Source: Succinimonas amylolytica DSM 2873
GTDB taxonomy: Bacteria > Pseudomonadota > Gammaproteobacteria > Enterobacterales > Succinivibrionaceae
DNA length: 51,696 nt
Assembly (NCBI RefSeq): GCF_000378405.1
Contig: NZ_KB899636.1
Span: 1,590,249-1,641,944 of the forward strand
Direction: 5' to 3'
Each line of letters starts with the position of its first letter. Within the stretch, counting starts at the first letter, position 1. The translations under genes and the position numbers were made by a program. This document shows positions 17,031-25,970 of the stretch, in pieces. A model generated the notes under the pieces. That model was not told the origin of the DNA and did no database searches. It saw only the letters and a list, made by a program, of their open reading frames with translations.

Positions 17031-17813
17031 ATGTCAGAAGAAAACCGGCACGACCAAGATGAGCGGGATAGCAACAATAATAATATCAGCGCTGATAACG
17101 AAGAGAGTTTGGGCTTTGATTCCGGCAATCCTGAAAATCCCGCGAATCCTGGCAGCCCCGACGGTATGAGATTTGAGTTCCGGGTTAATGTCCCCGAGTC
17201 CGAGCTGGACAGAATGGCTGGTGCTCACCGTGCTGCAGCCATCAGGACGGCAGTGATTTCTGCGGTACTGCTCATGACTACGGTAATACTTCCGTCATTC
17301 TCCGACGAGGAAATGACTTTTCCCGCTGCCATGCTTTTCTGGTTTGTCCTGGTGCTTACCGCAACCAGAACCATTGTTTCCATAAAGGACTTTCTTCAGG
17401 ATCGGGAATACTTTGTGCAGAATGTGGTCATCTCCTCACTGCTGTCCCCTCCGGATGAGGCTGGTGACGGTACCGGAGCTGATGGCAATCCGGAAAGGTC
17501 CGCGGCACTCCGGGAGGTCCGGCTGAAGTTTCTGGAGACTTTCAGAATCCGCTTTCTCAAAACCAGAATCTTTCATTTTATGATTATGCTGCTGGCGGTA
17601 TCCGGCACTGCCTATTTCGGAAACTTTATTATCAGGAACGGCTTTTCTTCGCTGTCTTCTTTAAAGAGCATTCTGGTAGCGCTCTCCTTCACGCTGCTGT
17701 TTCTGCTGGCCATGCGTACTATGTACCTGAGCTGCATTCTCACCAGAGAAGCCTTTTTCCGGATGGCGACATCGAGCATGACCATCAGATCCGGCAAAAA
17801 CTCCGAGTTCTGA
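17031..17813 (+). CDS. Four-helix inner-membrane protein of unknown function (260 aa)
   Basis: The start ATG at 17031 follows AAGAGG. The first 50 residues are hydrophilic and low-complexity (NNNN, NPENPANPGSP). Four transmembrane segments follow: TAVISAVLLMTTVIL, AAMLFWFVLVLTATR, FHFMIMLLAVSGTAYF and LVALSFTLLFLLAMR. The central loop is Asp/Gly-rich and presumably cytoplasmic. I recognise no family. It ends one base before rep and is probably cotranscribed with it, although the link is likely incidental. Confidence 0.75.
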   Translation: MSEENRHDQDERDSNNNNISADNEESLGFDSGNPENPANPGSPDGMRFEFRVNVPESELDRMAGAHRAAAIRTAVISAVLLMTTVILPSFSDEEMTFPAAMLFWFVLVLTATRTIVSIKDFLQDREYFVQNVVISSLLSPPDEAGDGTGADGNPERSAALREVRLKFLETFRIRFLKTRIFHFMIMLLAVSGTAYFGNFIIRNGFSSLSSLKSILVALSFTLLFLLAMRTMYLSCILTREAFFRMATSSMTIRSGKNSEF

Positions 17814-17814
17814 C

Positions 17815-19854
17815 ATGAAACTGAATGCCGCGCAGCTGGAGGCTGTGAACTATATCGGAGGTCCTTGTCTGGTGCTGGCCGGAGCCGGTTCCGGAAAAAC
17901 CCGGGTTATTACCCAGAAGATCGTCCATCTCATCTCGGAGTGCTCCTATTCCGCAAGAAATATCTGCGCCGTAACCTTTACCAACAAGGCGGCCAAGGAA
18001 ATGAAGGAGCGAATTTCCGCCGCGCTTTCTCCTGACGTAATCAAAGGCCTCCGGGTCTCTACCTTCCATTCTCTGGGACTGGAGATTATCCGTCATGAGT
18101 ACTATTCTCTGGGGATTTCGCCAAACTTTTCCCTGTTTGACGAATACGACTCCATGAGCGTCATGAAGGAGATTATTGAAAAAGCCCAGGGGGATCTCTC
18201 CAAGGACGAGCTTAAAAACAAGTGCATTTACTGGCTCGGTGCCGTGTCCCGTTTCAAGAACGATCTCCGCTCCCCGGAGGAAATTCTGGAGGATCGGGAT
18301 CCCGAAAGCCAGATCGCCGGACTCATCTACAGCGAATACCAGCATATGATGAATTCCTGCAACGCCATAGATTTTGACGACCTTATCTACAGAACTGTCA
18401 GGCTGTTCCGGAGCAATCAGGATGTGCTGACCCGCTGGAGAAGCCGCATCCGCTATCTTCTGGTGGATGAATACCAGGACACCAATCAGAGTCAGTACGA
18501 GCTTATCCGCCTTCTGGTATCCGAGAACCAGCGCTTCACGGTAGTGGGGGACGACGACCAGTCTATTTATTCCTGGCGGGGGGCCCAGCCGGAGAACATT
18601 CCCAGACTCCGGAAGGATTTTCCCAATCTCCGGGTGATTATGCTGGAGGAGAACTACCGTTCCTGCGGCCGGATCCTGAAATGTGCCAACGCTCTTATCG
18701 CTCACAATCCCCATGAATATATCAAGAAGCTTCATTCGGGACTGGAGTTCGGAAAGCCTATCCGGGTTATCGAGATCCCGAAGGCGGATCAGGAGGGCAA
18801 AAAGCTGGTTACGGATCTTCTGGGGCATCATTACCGCTACCGGACACGGTTTCAGGACTATGCCGTGCTCTACCGGGGCAATTATCAGTCCCGGGAGATT
18901 CAGAAGGCGCTGGCCGAAAGCAATATTCCCTACCGGGTCATCGGCGGCACCAGCTTTTTTGCGCTTTCTGAGATCAAGGATTTTATGTGCTATCTCCGGG
19001 TACTGGTAAACGACGATGATAACCGGGCCTTTCTGAGGATTATCAACACCCCCAGGCGGGAGATTGGCGCTGTAGCCCTGGAGCATATCGGGAAGTTTGC
19101 GGAGAGCTGCAGTATTTCCCTTATGCAGGCGTGTATGGATCCCCGGCTTCGGGAGAATATTCCCGCCCGGGAGGCTGGCAAGTTCATGGGCTTTGCGGAG
19201 CTGGTCATGAAACTCCGGAAGGATCTTTCCGGAAGTCATGCCCATGAGATCCTCCGCGCTCTTCCGGATACTCTGGGATATACCGACTGGCTGCGTACTG
19301 ATTCCGGAAGCGAAAAGAGTGCGGAATTTCGCATTGACAATGTAATGACCCTGGTAGACTGGGTGGAACGGTCCATGAGCGGCGGACCTGACAGTGACGA
19401 CGGTCCACTGTCCTTCGAGGAGGCGGTAACCCGCATGGCGCTCCGGGAGCTTCTGGACCGTGAGGAGCAGGACTTTGAACTTGATGAGGTGCAGCTTATG
19501 ACGCTGCATTCCTCCAAAGGACTGGAATTTCCCTTTGTCTACATGATTGGAATGGAGGAGGGGCTGCTTCCCCACAAATCCGCCGTGGAGACCGGAAATG
19601 TAGAGGAGGAGCGGCGTCTGGCCTATGTGGGCATGACCCGGGCCCGGCAGGAGCTGACCTTTATGCTCTGTCAGGAACGGAAAAGCCGGGATCAGCGGGA
19701 TCGGGTATGCCCGGAACCCAGCAGATTCCTGAAGGAGCTTCCGGCGGAGGATCTGGACTGGAAGGAGAACGGCAGTCTCATGACCAGGCAGGAGCGTTCC
19801 GATATGCTGGATGCGTTTTTTAAGGATGCCCAGGCTTTTTTGGACCGTCAGTAG
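17815..19854 (+). CDS. rep: ATP-dependent DNA helicase Rep
   Basis: A 679-residue UvrD/Rep superfamily 1A helicase; E. coli Rep has 673. It translocates 3'-5' on DNA and clears replication forks of bound proteins. All motifs are visible: Q-motif LNAAQLEAV, motif I LAGAGSGKTRVI (about 20-31), Ia VTFTNKAAKEMKER, II VDEYQDTNQSQYEL, III VGDDDQSIYSWRGA, IV MLEENYRS, V VQLMTLHSSKGLEFPFVY, VI RRLAYVGMTRARQEL. The start is ATG 17815, two bases after the upstream stop. The name Rep rather than UvrD or PcrA is favoured by length and by IGGPCLVLAGAGSGKT, typical of Rep. Confidence 0.95.
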   Translation: MKLNAAQLEAVNYIGGPCLVLAGAGSGKTRVITQKIVHLISECSYSARNICAVTFTNKAAKEMKERISAALSPDVIKGLRVSTFHSLGLEIIRHEYYSLGISPNFSLFDEYDSMSVMKEIIEKAQGDLSKDELKNKCIYWLGAVSRFKNDLRSPEEILEDRDPESQIAGLIYSEYQHMMNSCNAIDFDDLIYRTVRLFRSNQDVLTRWRSRIRYLLVDEYQDTNQSQYELIRLLVSENQRFTVVGDDDQSIYSWRGAQPENIPRLRKDFPNLRVIMLEENYRSCGRILKCANALIAHNPHEYIKKLHSGLEFGKPIRVIEIPKADQEGKKLVTDLLGHHYRYRTRFQDYAVLYRGNYQSREIQKALAESNIPYRVIGGTSFFALSEIKDFMCYLRVLVNDDDNRAFLRIINTPRREIGAVALEHIGKFAESCSISLMQACMDPRLRENIPAREAGKFMGFAELVMKLRKDLSGSHAHEILRALPDTLGYTDWLRTDSGSEKSAEFRIDNVMTLVDWVERSMSGGPDSDDGPLSFEEAVTRMALRELLDREEQDFELDEVQLMTLHSSKGLEFPFVYMIGMEEGLLPHKSAVETGNVEEERRLAYVGMTRARQELTFMLCQERKSRDQRDRVCPEPSRFLKELPAEDLDWKENGSLMTRQERSDMLDAFFKDAQAFLDRQ

Positions 19855-19948
19855 GCAGCGTCCTACGCCGGAGAAAATGAGGAGCTCCCCTGTGCGGCGG
19901 ACAGATCTGGCAGCCAGTGGAAAGGGGCGCGAGTGGAGAGGCAATGTC

Positions 19949-21331
19949 ATGAAATACCGGTATTTAATAGTAGCTCTGGGGTTTCTGGCGGCAGGAACGG
20001 CTGCGGCGGCAGAGTCCCCCTTGACGGACTGTCAGAAATCCGTTCAGGAAGGGGATTATCAGAATGCCGTCCGGGCCTGTCTTACTGATTGCGAGAACGG
20101 TACCGGAGCAGCCTGTTTCAATATGGGAGCCATTCATGGAGACGGGCTCGGGGTTCCGCAGGATTATACCAGGGCCCGCAGCTTTTTTGAAAAGGGCTGC
20201 AATCTCGGAAACGGGGACTCCTGCGCCAGTCTGGGATCTATTTATGAATCCGGTAGCGGGATTCCTCAGGACTATGCCGTAGCCCGGTCTTTTTATCAGA
20301 AGGCCTGCGAATTCAATGACGGTTCGGGGTGTTCCAGTCTGGCACTGCTCCACATTCAGGGGCTGGGGACGGATCAGGATTATGCCACAGCCCGGAAATA
20401 TCTGGAAAAATCCTGTTCTCTTAGTGACGGAGACGGCTGTGCCAACCTGGGGATTGCGTACAGTAACGGGCATGGGGGGATTCAGGATCCCCGGAAGGCC
20501 GCGGAGCTTTTCGAAAAAGCCTGCGAAATGAAGAGCAGTTTGGGCTGTGCCGGACTGGCACTTGTTTTTGAAAACGGTCAGGGCCGGGATCAGGATTATA
20601 AGAAGGCCCGGAAATATTACCGGCTGTCCTGCAATTACGGCCGGGGAGACAGCTGCGCCAGTCTGGCCGTTCTTTTTGAAAACGGCAGCGGTGGAAAGAA
20701 GGATCTCCGTCAGGCGGTGCTGTATGCCGATAAGGGCTGCAGCTACGGCTCCGGCAAGTCCTGTGCTTTTTTGGGCTATCTCAATTATAACGGTCTCGGA
20801 ACAGACCGGGATAGCTGGAAGGCTGCCGCATTTTATGACCGGGCCTGCAGTCTGAATGCGGGGGACGGCTGTTTCAGCCTGGGGCTGATGTTTTCCGGTA
20901 TCGGCAATTCCGAGGCGTATTTTTTCCGGAAAGCCGGGGATCTGTACGACCGGGCCTGCAGCCTGGGGGACTACCGCGGCTGTGTCAATCTGGGAGCGCT
21001 CTATTATGACGGCAAGGGAATGCCGCAGGATTTCGAGAAGGCACTGGGGTATTACGATCTGGCCTGCAACGCCGGGGTAGCTCTGGGCTGTGCCAATATC
21101 GGCGGCTACTATGCCACCCGGGAGGATTACGGAAATGCGGCGGGAGCCTACGATAAGGCCTGCAGTTTGGATGACGGCGGAGCCTGCTTTATTCTGGCCG
21201 GCTTTTATGCGGACGGAAAAGCGAATTCTCCGGAAGGCCGCAATGCTGCGGACTATTATCGCCGGGCCTGCGAGCTTGGGGTTTCAGAAAGCTGTCAGGA
21301 TAACGGTTCCGGAGTGGAACAGCCGCAGTAG
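19949..21331 (+). CDS. Secreted cysteine-rich Sel1-repeat protein (HcpA-like)
   Basis: A 460-residue protein with a signal peptide (MKYRYLIVALGFLAAGTAAA) and then about eleven Sel1-like repeats of roughly 36 residues. Each has the pattern ACxxGxGxxCxxLGxxYxxG with two cysteines seven to eight residues apart (GNGDSCASLGSIYESG, GRGDSCASLAVLFENG). This is the layout of Helicobacter cysteine-rich proteins, where each repeat is a disulfide-locked helix pair. Such proteins act in the periplasm or outside the cell as binding scaffolds; some Hcp members are beta-lactamase-like. The start 19949 has GGAGAGG upstream; the open frame further upstream overlaps rep. The partner is unknown. Confidence 0.9.
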   Translation: MKYRYLIVALGFLAAGTAAAAESPLTDCQKSVQEGDYQNAVRACLTDCENGTGAACFNMGAIHGDGLGVPQDYTRARSFFEKGCNLGNGDSCASLGSIYESGSGIPQDYAVARSFYQKACEFNDGSGCSSLALLHIQGLGTDQDYATARKYLEKSCSLSDGDGCANLGIAYSNGHGGIQDPRKAAELFEKACEMKSSLGCAGLALVFENGQGRDQDYKKARKYYRLSCNYGRGDSCASLAVLFENGSGGKKDLRQAVLYADKGCSYGSGKSCAFLGYLNYNGLGTDRDSWKAAAFYDRACSLNAGDGCFSLGLMFSGIGNSEAYFFRKAGDLYDRACSLGDYRGCVNLGALYYDGKGMPQDFEKALGYYDLACNAGVALGCANIGGYYATREDYGNAAGAYDKACSLDDGGACFILAGFYADGKANSPEGRNAADYYRRACELGVSESCQDNGSGVEQPQ

Positions 21332-21389
21332 TTTTGACCCCGGGAGGCCGGAGATTCAGGACGGGGCCATTTGAGACAGGAGTTCCGGT

Positions 21390-21974
21390 ATGGGATTTTC
21401 AGATGAAGCATGGGGCGGCGGCGGAGTGGCCCGCGGAAGCACAGTTACTCTGGGACGGTATCGCTGGAAAGGAAATCCCGGGGGAGAGCCTCTTTCCTGG
21501 ACTGCTCTCTGGTCAGACAGCGGGGAAACCCTGGTGGTCAGTGCCGTCGGAGTGGCCTTTCGTCCTTTAGATGATACAGACAGAAATGATTTAACCTGGG
21601 AGAACTCCTCGCTCCGGGCCTGGCTGAATACTGATTTCTATAACGAAACTTTTTCTGACGCAGAAAAGCTCCGCATTCTCGAAAAACCGCTGGGCGGAAC
21701 ATCACCGGTGCTGCGGGATCGGGTTTTCTGTCTCAGCTCCGCGATGGTTCTCATGTGGTTTGGCGGAGAACTGGATCGAAAATGCCCCCGGGCTTCATGG
21801 CTTTCGGAAAATGCGGAAAACAGCAGCTGTTACGGGACCTGGTGGCTGCGCACCCCCGGAGCTTTTCCCGGCAGCATGGCCAGAGTGAATTCTCTGGGGG
21901 AGCTTGACTCGTACGGCTACCGGGCTGGTGCTGCCGGGGTACTGGTAAGACCGGCATTGTGGCTGGGAGGCTGA
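21390..21974 (+). CDS. DUF6273-like domain protein (194 aa)
   Basis: The start at 21390 has AGGAG upstream. The layout matches the DUF6273 family: TLGRYRWKGNP, PLSWTALWSDSGETLVVSA, DLTWENSSLRAWLNTDFYNE, DRVFCLSSA, then WWLRTPGAFPGSMARVNSLG and VRPALWLGG at the C-terminus. In known members this domain is a C-type-lectin-like sandwich, mostly in Firmicutes surface proteins. There is no signal peptide. It follows the Sel1 gene by 58 bp and may share its transcript. The family is best known from Clostridia, so horizontal transfer is possible. Confidence 0.75.
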   Translation: MGFSDEAWGGGGVARGSTVTLGRYRWKGNPGGEPLSWTALWSDSGETLVVSAVGVAFRPLDDTDRNDLTWENSSLRAWLNTDFYNETFSDAEKLRILEKPLGGTSPVLRDRVFCLSSAMVLMWFGGELDRKCPRASWLSENAENSSCYGTWWLRTPGAFPGSMARVNSLGELDSYGYRAGAAGVLVRPALWLGG

Positions 21975-22064
21975 AGCCCGCGTTTTTCTCCTGCGGGGCG
22001 CCGGACAGAGGTCTGAATGCCGGGAGCGGCAGCACTTGCCGTTCACGTCCCGCCTTTCAAAAAC

Positions 22065-22109
22065 AATCCCCGGATTTGGCCGTAATGACTGCGGCTTTTT
22101 CCGGGGATT
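22065..22109 (-). terminator. Bidirectional terminator between DUF6273 gene and his operon
   Basis: AATCCCCGGA (22065-22074) pairs with TCCGGGGATT (22100-22109). An inner GCCG/CGGC stem lies in the loop. T-rich runs follow on both strands (TTGTTTTTG on minus, CTTCTCTTTT on plus), so it can end both convergent transcripts. Confidence 0.8.
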
Positions 22110-22149
22110 CTTCTCTTTTAAAACCTGAACAGTATGAGAGGGCGGTTTC

Positions 22150-22680
22150 TTACTGCCGGAACATGCCGTCAATGTCTCTCAGCCGGATTCCCTTTCGCTG
22201 CAGGGCTCCCATTACCGCCTTGAGGAGCAGAGCGCCGTTTTCCGGAGTGGCCGCAGCTTCAAAGGCAGCAACAGCATCCGGAAGCGGAGTTTCGGGATCC
22301 CGCAGTGCGTCGTAAAGCGAGATATTGGCCGCATCCAAAGGAAGATGCCCGTCAAAGCAGCTGGCATTTCCCAGATGGCAGGTGGGTCCTACGGGATCCG
22401 CTGCAATCAGCAGGCAGTCGGAATCGCAGTCCGTGGTGATGGCCTTCAGATTCAGGTAGTGCCGGGATTCCTCGCCTTTGGTCCAGAGGCGTTTTTTGGT
22501 GCGGCTCCAGAAGGTTACCTTTCCGAGCGCGATGGTCTTTTTCAGGGCTTCCCGGTTCATAAAGCCCTGCATAAGTACCAGTCCGGAGCGGTAGTTCTGT
22601 ACAATAACCGGAATCATTCCCTGGCACTTTTCCCAGTCCAGAGAGTCAATGTCGAAGTTAAGATTATACTTGTCAGTCAC
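22150..22680 (-). CDS. hisI: Phosphoribosyl-AMP cyclohydrolase HisI with vestigial HisE region
   Basis: A 176-residue protein. Residues 1-115 are a complete PRA-CH domain: [47 protein letters not shown] and [14 protein letters not shown], with the zinc and magnesium ligands. E. coli HisIE has 203 residues because a PRA-PH (HisE) domain follows. Here only about 60 residues remain. The end ([19 protein letters not shown]) resembles the last HisE helix, but the EEGxE catalytic motif is not visible. So step 3 (cyclohydrolase) is covered, while step 2 (pyrophosphohydrolase) would need another enzyme. It is the last his gene and overlaps hisF by eight bases. Confidence 0.88.
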   Translation of the reverse strand: MTDKYNLNFDIDSLDWEKCQGMIPVIVQNYRSGLVLMQGFMNREALKKTIALGKVTFWSRTKKRLWTKGEESRHYLNLKAITTDCDSDCLLIAADPVGPTCHLGNASCFDGHLPLDAANISLYDALRDPETPLPDAVAAFEAAATPENGALLLKAVMGALQRKGIRLRDIDGMFRQ

Positions 22681-23446
22681 GGACGGTTACTCCTTCTTTT
22701 CTGAGGTATTCCCGGAGATCCGGGATATGAATGAGGCCCTTGTGGAACACCGAAGCAGCAAGACAGCCGTCCGTATTGGCAATTTTGAAGCCGTCACGGA
22801 AGTGTTCCATGGCTCCGGCTCCGCCCGAGGCTATAAGCGGAACCCGGCAGAGGGAGCGGATCAGCCTGAGCTGTTCCAGATCATAGCCGTTTCTCATGCC
22901 GTCCTGATTCATCATGTTCAGCACGATTTCCCCGGCGCCTCTTTTCTGAACCTCGGTAACCCATTCCGGGGTGGTCCATTTGGTCACGAGAGTGCGGGAT
23001 TCATCTCCGGTATACTGCTTGACCCAGTATTTTCCGGTTTCCCGGTCATAGTAGGAATCAATGCCGCACACCACGCACTGCACTCCGAACTTGTCGGCCA
23101 GCCGGGTGATAAGATCCGGATCTGCCAGTGCCGGGGAGTTTATCGAAATCTTGTCAGCTCCGAACTCCAGGATACGGCGGGCATCCTCCACGCTTTTGAT
23201 CCCTCCGGCCACGCAGAAGGGAATGTCAATGACTTCAGCCACTCTTCTGACCCAGCTTTTATCCACTACCCGGGAGTCGGAGGAGGCGGTGATATCATAG
23301 AATACCAGCTCGTCAGCACCTTCCTCGGCATAGCGTCTTGCCAGATCCACGATGTCTCCCATTACCTCGTGGTTGCGGAACTGCACGCCCTTGACAACCA
23401 CTCCGTTTTTAACATCAAGACACGGTATTATGCGTTTGGCCAGCAT
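22673..23446 (-). CDS. hisF: Imidazole glycerol phosphate synthase cyclase subunit HisF
   Basis: A 257-residue TIM barrel that, with HisH, converts PRFAR and ammonia to imidazole glycerol phosphate and AICAR. It begins [20 protein letters not shown] with the catalytic Asp (CLD). [17 protein letters not shown] and [13 protein letters not shown] hold further barrel motifs, and the second catalytic Asp lies in [14 protein letters not shown] (normally LTSMDRDGT). The substitution of N-x-x-N for TSM in that motif is unusual but Asp-Gly is kept. It overlaps hisA by 19 bp and hisI by 8 bp. Confidence 0.96.
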   Translation of the reverse strand: MLAKRIIPCLDVKNGVVVKGVQFRNHEVMGDIVDLARRYAEEGADELVFYDITASSDSRVVDKSWVRRVAEVIDIPFCVAGGIKSVEDARRILEFGADKISINSPALADPDLITRLADKFGVQCVVCGIDSYYDRETGKYWVKQYTGDESRTLVTKWTTPEWVTEVQKRGAGEIVLNMMNQDGMRNGYDLEQLRLIRSLCRVPLIASGGAGAMEHFRDGFKIANTDGCLAASVFHKGLIHIPDLREYLRKEGVTVRD

Positions 23447-24168
23447 TCCAGGGCCTCCTTGACAGTGAATTTTCCTTCCAAAAGAGCTCTTCCCAGTACC
23501 ACGCCGAAGGCGCCGCTTTGAGCGGTGTTTCTGACATCATCCAGGGATCCGATACCGCCGGAGGCGATAAAGGAGATGTCCGGGAACTCCCGATGGAGAT
23601 CTGTGTAAAGTGCCACGTTGGTTCCCTTGAGAGTGCCGTCCTTGCTGATATCGGTGCAGAGCACATAACGGAGTCCGGCCTCCCGGTAATCGGCAATAAG
23701 ATCCTCGATGGTAACGCCGCTGTTCTCCTGCCAGCCCTTTACAGCAATGAATCTTTTGCCGGAGACGGGATCAATGTTGATGTCCAGAGCCAGTACGATA
23801 TGAGAGGCTCCGTAGTCCCGGAACCATTCCTTTACCTCAGTGGGGTTCTTTACAGCGCAGGATCCGATTACCACACGATCCGCTCCGATATTCAGAAGAT
23901 CCTCCACATCCTTTCTGCTGCGGATGCCGCCCCCGATTTCCACAGGAACCGGAGTGTTTTTAATGAGGGAGGCAATGGTTTCCAGCTGTCTTGCGGCGGG
24001 ATCCCGGGCGCCGTCCAGGTCAACCAGATGGAGATACCGGGCTCCCTCGCTGACATACAGATCAAAACGATCCTGCGGACTGGCGCTGTACTCGGTTTTC
24101 TGTGCATAATCTCCCTGAAACAGACGGACTACCTTGCCGCCTATAAGATCAATTGCCGGGATAATCAT
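23428..24168 (-). CDS. hisA: ProFAR isomerase HisA
   Basis: A 246-residue TIM-barrel isomerase converting ProFAR to PRFAR. It begins [20 protein letters not shown] with the catalytic Asp in AIDL and the usual RLxQGD. The half-barrel phosphate motifs are [16 protein letters not shown] and [14 protein letters not shown], and the second catalytic Asp is in [17 protein letters not shown]. Length matches E. coli HisA (245). It sits between hisH and hisF in a tightly packed operon. Confidence 0.97.
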   Translation of the reverse strand: MIIPAIDLIGGKVVRLFQGDYAQKTEYSASPQDRFDLYVSEGARYLHLVDLDGARDPAARQLETIASLIKNTPVPVEIGGGIRSRKDVEDLLNIGADRVVIGSCAVKNPTEVKEWFRDYGASHIVLALDINIDPVSGKRFIAVKGWQENSGVTIEDLIADYREAGLRYVLCTDISKDGTLKGTNVALYTDLHREFPDISFIASGGIGSLDDVRNTAQSGAFGVVLGRALLEGKFTVKEALECWPNA

Positions 24169-24180
24169 GAAGTCTCTCTC

Positions 24181-24804
24181 CTAAAGGTTTAAAAAATTGT
24201 TCAAGAGCCGGGCGCCAATCTTACCGGACTTTTCCGGATGGAACTGGGTTCCGAAGAAATTGTCCTTCTGCACCACGGCCGTGAATTTTTCGCCGTACTC
24301 CGTGACCGCCAGAGTGTCCGCACAGACGTTCATGGCATAGGAATGCACGAAATAGAAATACGAATTGTCGGGAATGTCCTTAAAAAGCGGAGATTCCCGG
24401 ACACAGGAAACCTGATCCCAGCCCATGTGGGGGAGGGGGAGATCTCCGGTCTTCATGAGTCCGACCCGGCCGTTTACCAGTCCGAGACAGGATACCGGCA
24501 CAGTCTCTCCGGAGTCTCCGGTCATGTTTTCCTGCGATTCAATTCCCAGCATCTGCATGCCGAGACAGATTCCCAGCACCGGCTGGGTGAGAGATCTGAT
24601 AAGCTCCGGAAGCTGTCTTTCCTCAAGAAGCTTCATGGCAGCGCTGGCCGTCCCCACTCCGGGGAGGATCAGTCTGGCCGATTCTCTGATGGTCTTTTCA
24701 TCAGTGGAAATTACGGGATCCGCTCCCAGGTGCCGGAGTGCAATAACCACGGAGGTAAGATTAGCGCTGCCGGTATCAATTACGGTAATTTTCTGATTCT
24801 GCAT
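24181..24804 (-). CDS. hisH: Imidazole glycerol phosphate synthase amidotransferase subunit HisH
   Basis: A 207-residue class I glutaminase that supplies ammonia to HisF. The nucleophile Cys is in VLGICLGMQML, with PGVGTASAAM (oxyanion region) upstream and the catalytic His-Glu pair in GTQFHPEKSG near the C-terminus. The N-terminus ITVIDTGSANLTSVVIAL is typical. It starts directly after the hisB stop codon and precedes hisA by 12 bp. Confidence 0.96.
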   Translation of the reverse strand: MQNQKITVIDTGSANLTSVVIALRHLGADPVISTDEKTIRESARLILPGVGTASAAMKLLEERQLPELIRSLTQPVLGICLGMQMLGIESQENMTGDSGETVPVSCLGLVNGRVGLMKTGDLPLPHMGWDQVSCVRESPLFKDIPDNSYFYFVHSYAMNVCADTLAVTEYGEKFTAVVQKDNFFGTQFHPEKSGKIGARLLNNFLNL

Positions 24805-25920
24805 TTAAAGTACTCCCTTGGTGGACGGCAGATCGTGTCCTTCCCTGCGGAGAGCTGTCCTGAGAGCTCTTCCGAAGCCCTTGAACAGCGCCTCTACCTG
24901 ATGATGGGTATTGCCTTTGGTTACCGAAAGGTGCAGGGTAAGCCCCATGGCGCAGGCGAGACTGTGGAAAAAATGGGGCACCATTTCAGTGGGAAGTCCG
25001 CCCACGACCTCTCTCTGGAAATCGGCATTGCAGGAAAATACTGCGTAGGGCCGTCCCGAGATATCCAGTGCGCAGGTGACCTCGTGATTGGTGATGGAGT
25101 CATCAGGAAGTCCCTCAATTTTGGAGGCTACCTCGTCCATGGCCAGCACGAAACCGAAGCGTCCGATGCCGCGCTTGTCGCCCAGGGCTTTTTTCAGGGC
25201 CTCTCCAAGAGCAATGCCGGTATCCTCCACCGAATGATGCTCATCAACGTTAAGATCCCCGTCGCAATGAAGCTTCAGGGTGAAGTTTCCGTGAGTGGCG
25301 ATCTGATCCAGCATGTGATCAAAGAAGCCGATGCCGGTGGAGATTTCGCTGTGTCCCGGATGATCCAGATCCACAAATACAGAAATTCTGGTTTCTCTGG
25401 TGTTTCTTACCACGGTGGCGGTGCGGGGCTTTGTCAGGATCTCCTCGGCGATTTTCTGCCAGTTATGGGAGCTCCGGTCATAGCGGATACTGTTTATGCC
25501 CATGTTTTTTCCCATGGCGGCATCGCTTTCCCGGTCTCCGATAAAATAGCTGTTCTCCGGATCCATGACGCCCGGCTTCAGGTATTCCGTTACGAGACCG
25601 GTTTTGGGTTTCCGGCAGGAGCAGTTTTCATGAGGAAAGTGGGGGCAGATAAGTACCTCGTCAAAGGTAATGCCTTCGCTTTCAAAAATGCTCAGCATGA
25701 GATTATTGGGGCCCCGGAAGCTTTCCTCGGGGAGGCTGTCAGTTCCGAGACCGTCCTGATTGGTGACGATTACCAGCCGGAAGCCGGCGGCGGAAAGGCT
25801 CTTCAGGGCGGAAATTACTCCGGGTTCAAACTTCAGGAGTTCGTAAGAGTCCACCTGTTCGCTGGGCTTGGGTTCGTCAATGAGAGTACCGTCACGGTCG
25901 ATGAATAAGTATTTCTGCAT
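24805..25920 (-). CDS. hisB: Bifunctional histidinol-phosphatase / IGP dehydratase HisB
   Basis: A 371-residue fusion as in enterobacteria (355 in E. coli). The N-terminal HAD phosphatase shows [12 protein letters not shown] with the nucleophile Asp, IVTNQDGLG, and [12 protein letters not shown], plus a zinc loop [14 protein letters not shown]. The C-terminal IGP dehydratase has [36 protein letters not shown] and [17 protein letters not shown] with its manganese-binding histidines. It catalyses steps 6 and 8 of histidine synthesis. Confidence 0.97.
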   Translation of the reverse strand: MQKYLFIDRDGTLIDEPKPSEQVDSYELLKFEPGVISALKSLSAAGFRLVIVTNQDGLGTDSLPEESFRGPNNLMLSIFESEGITFDEVLICPHFPHENCSCRKPKTGLVTEYLKPGVMDPENSYFIGDRESDAAMGKNMGINSIRYDRSSHNWQKIAEEILTKPRTATVVRNTRETRISVFVDLDHPGHSEISTGIGFFDHMLDQIATHGNFTLKLHCDGDLNVDEHHSVEDTGIALGEALKKALGDKRGIGRFGFVLAMDEVASKIEGLPDDSITNHEVTCALDISGRPYAVFSCNADFQREVVGGLPTEMVPHFFHSLACAMGLTLHLSVTKGNTHHQVEALFKGFGRALRTALRREGHDLPSTKGVL

Positions 25921-25970
25921 ATGTAAAACTCAAAAGGCGAGTCCGGCCCGCCTCTGTAATGGTTGATTGG

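Noticed and set aside
17785-19950. 721-codon open frame on the minus strand
   Set aside because: It is antisense to rep, whose seven helicase motifs are all intact. The frame is open only because of codon bias.
24238-25908. 556-codon plus-strand open frame
   Set aside because: It is antisense to hisH and hisB, both of which have intact catalytic motifs.
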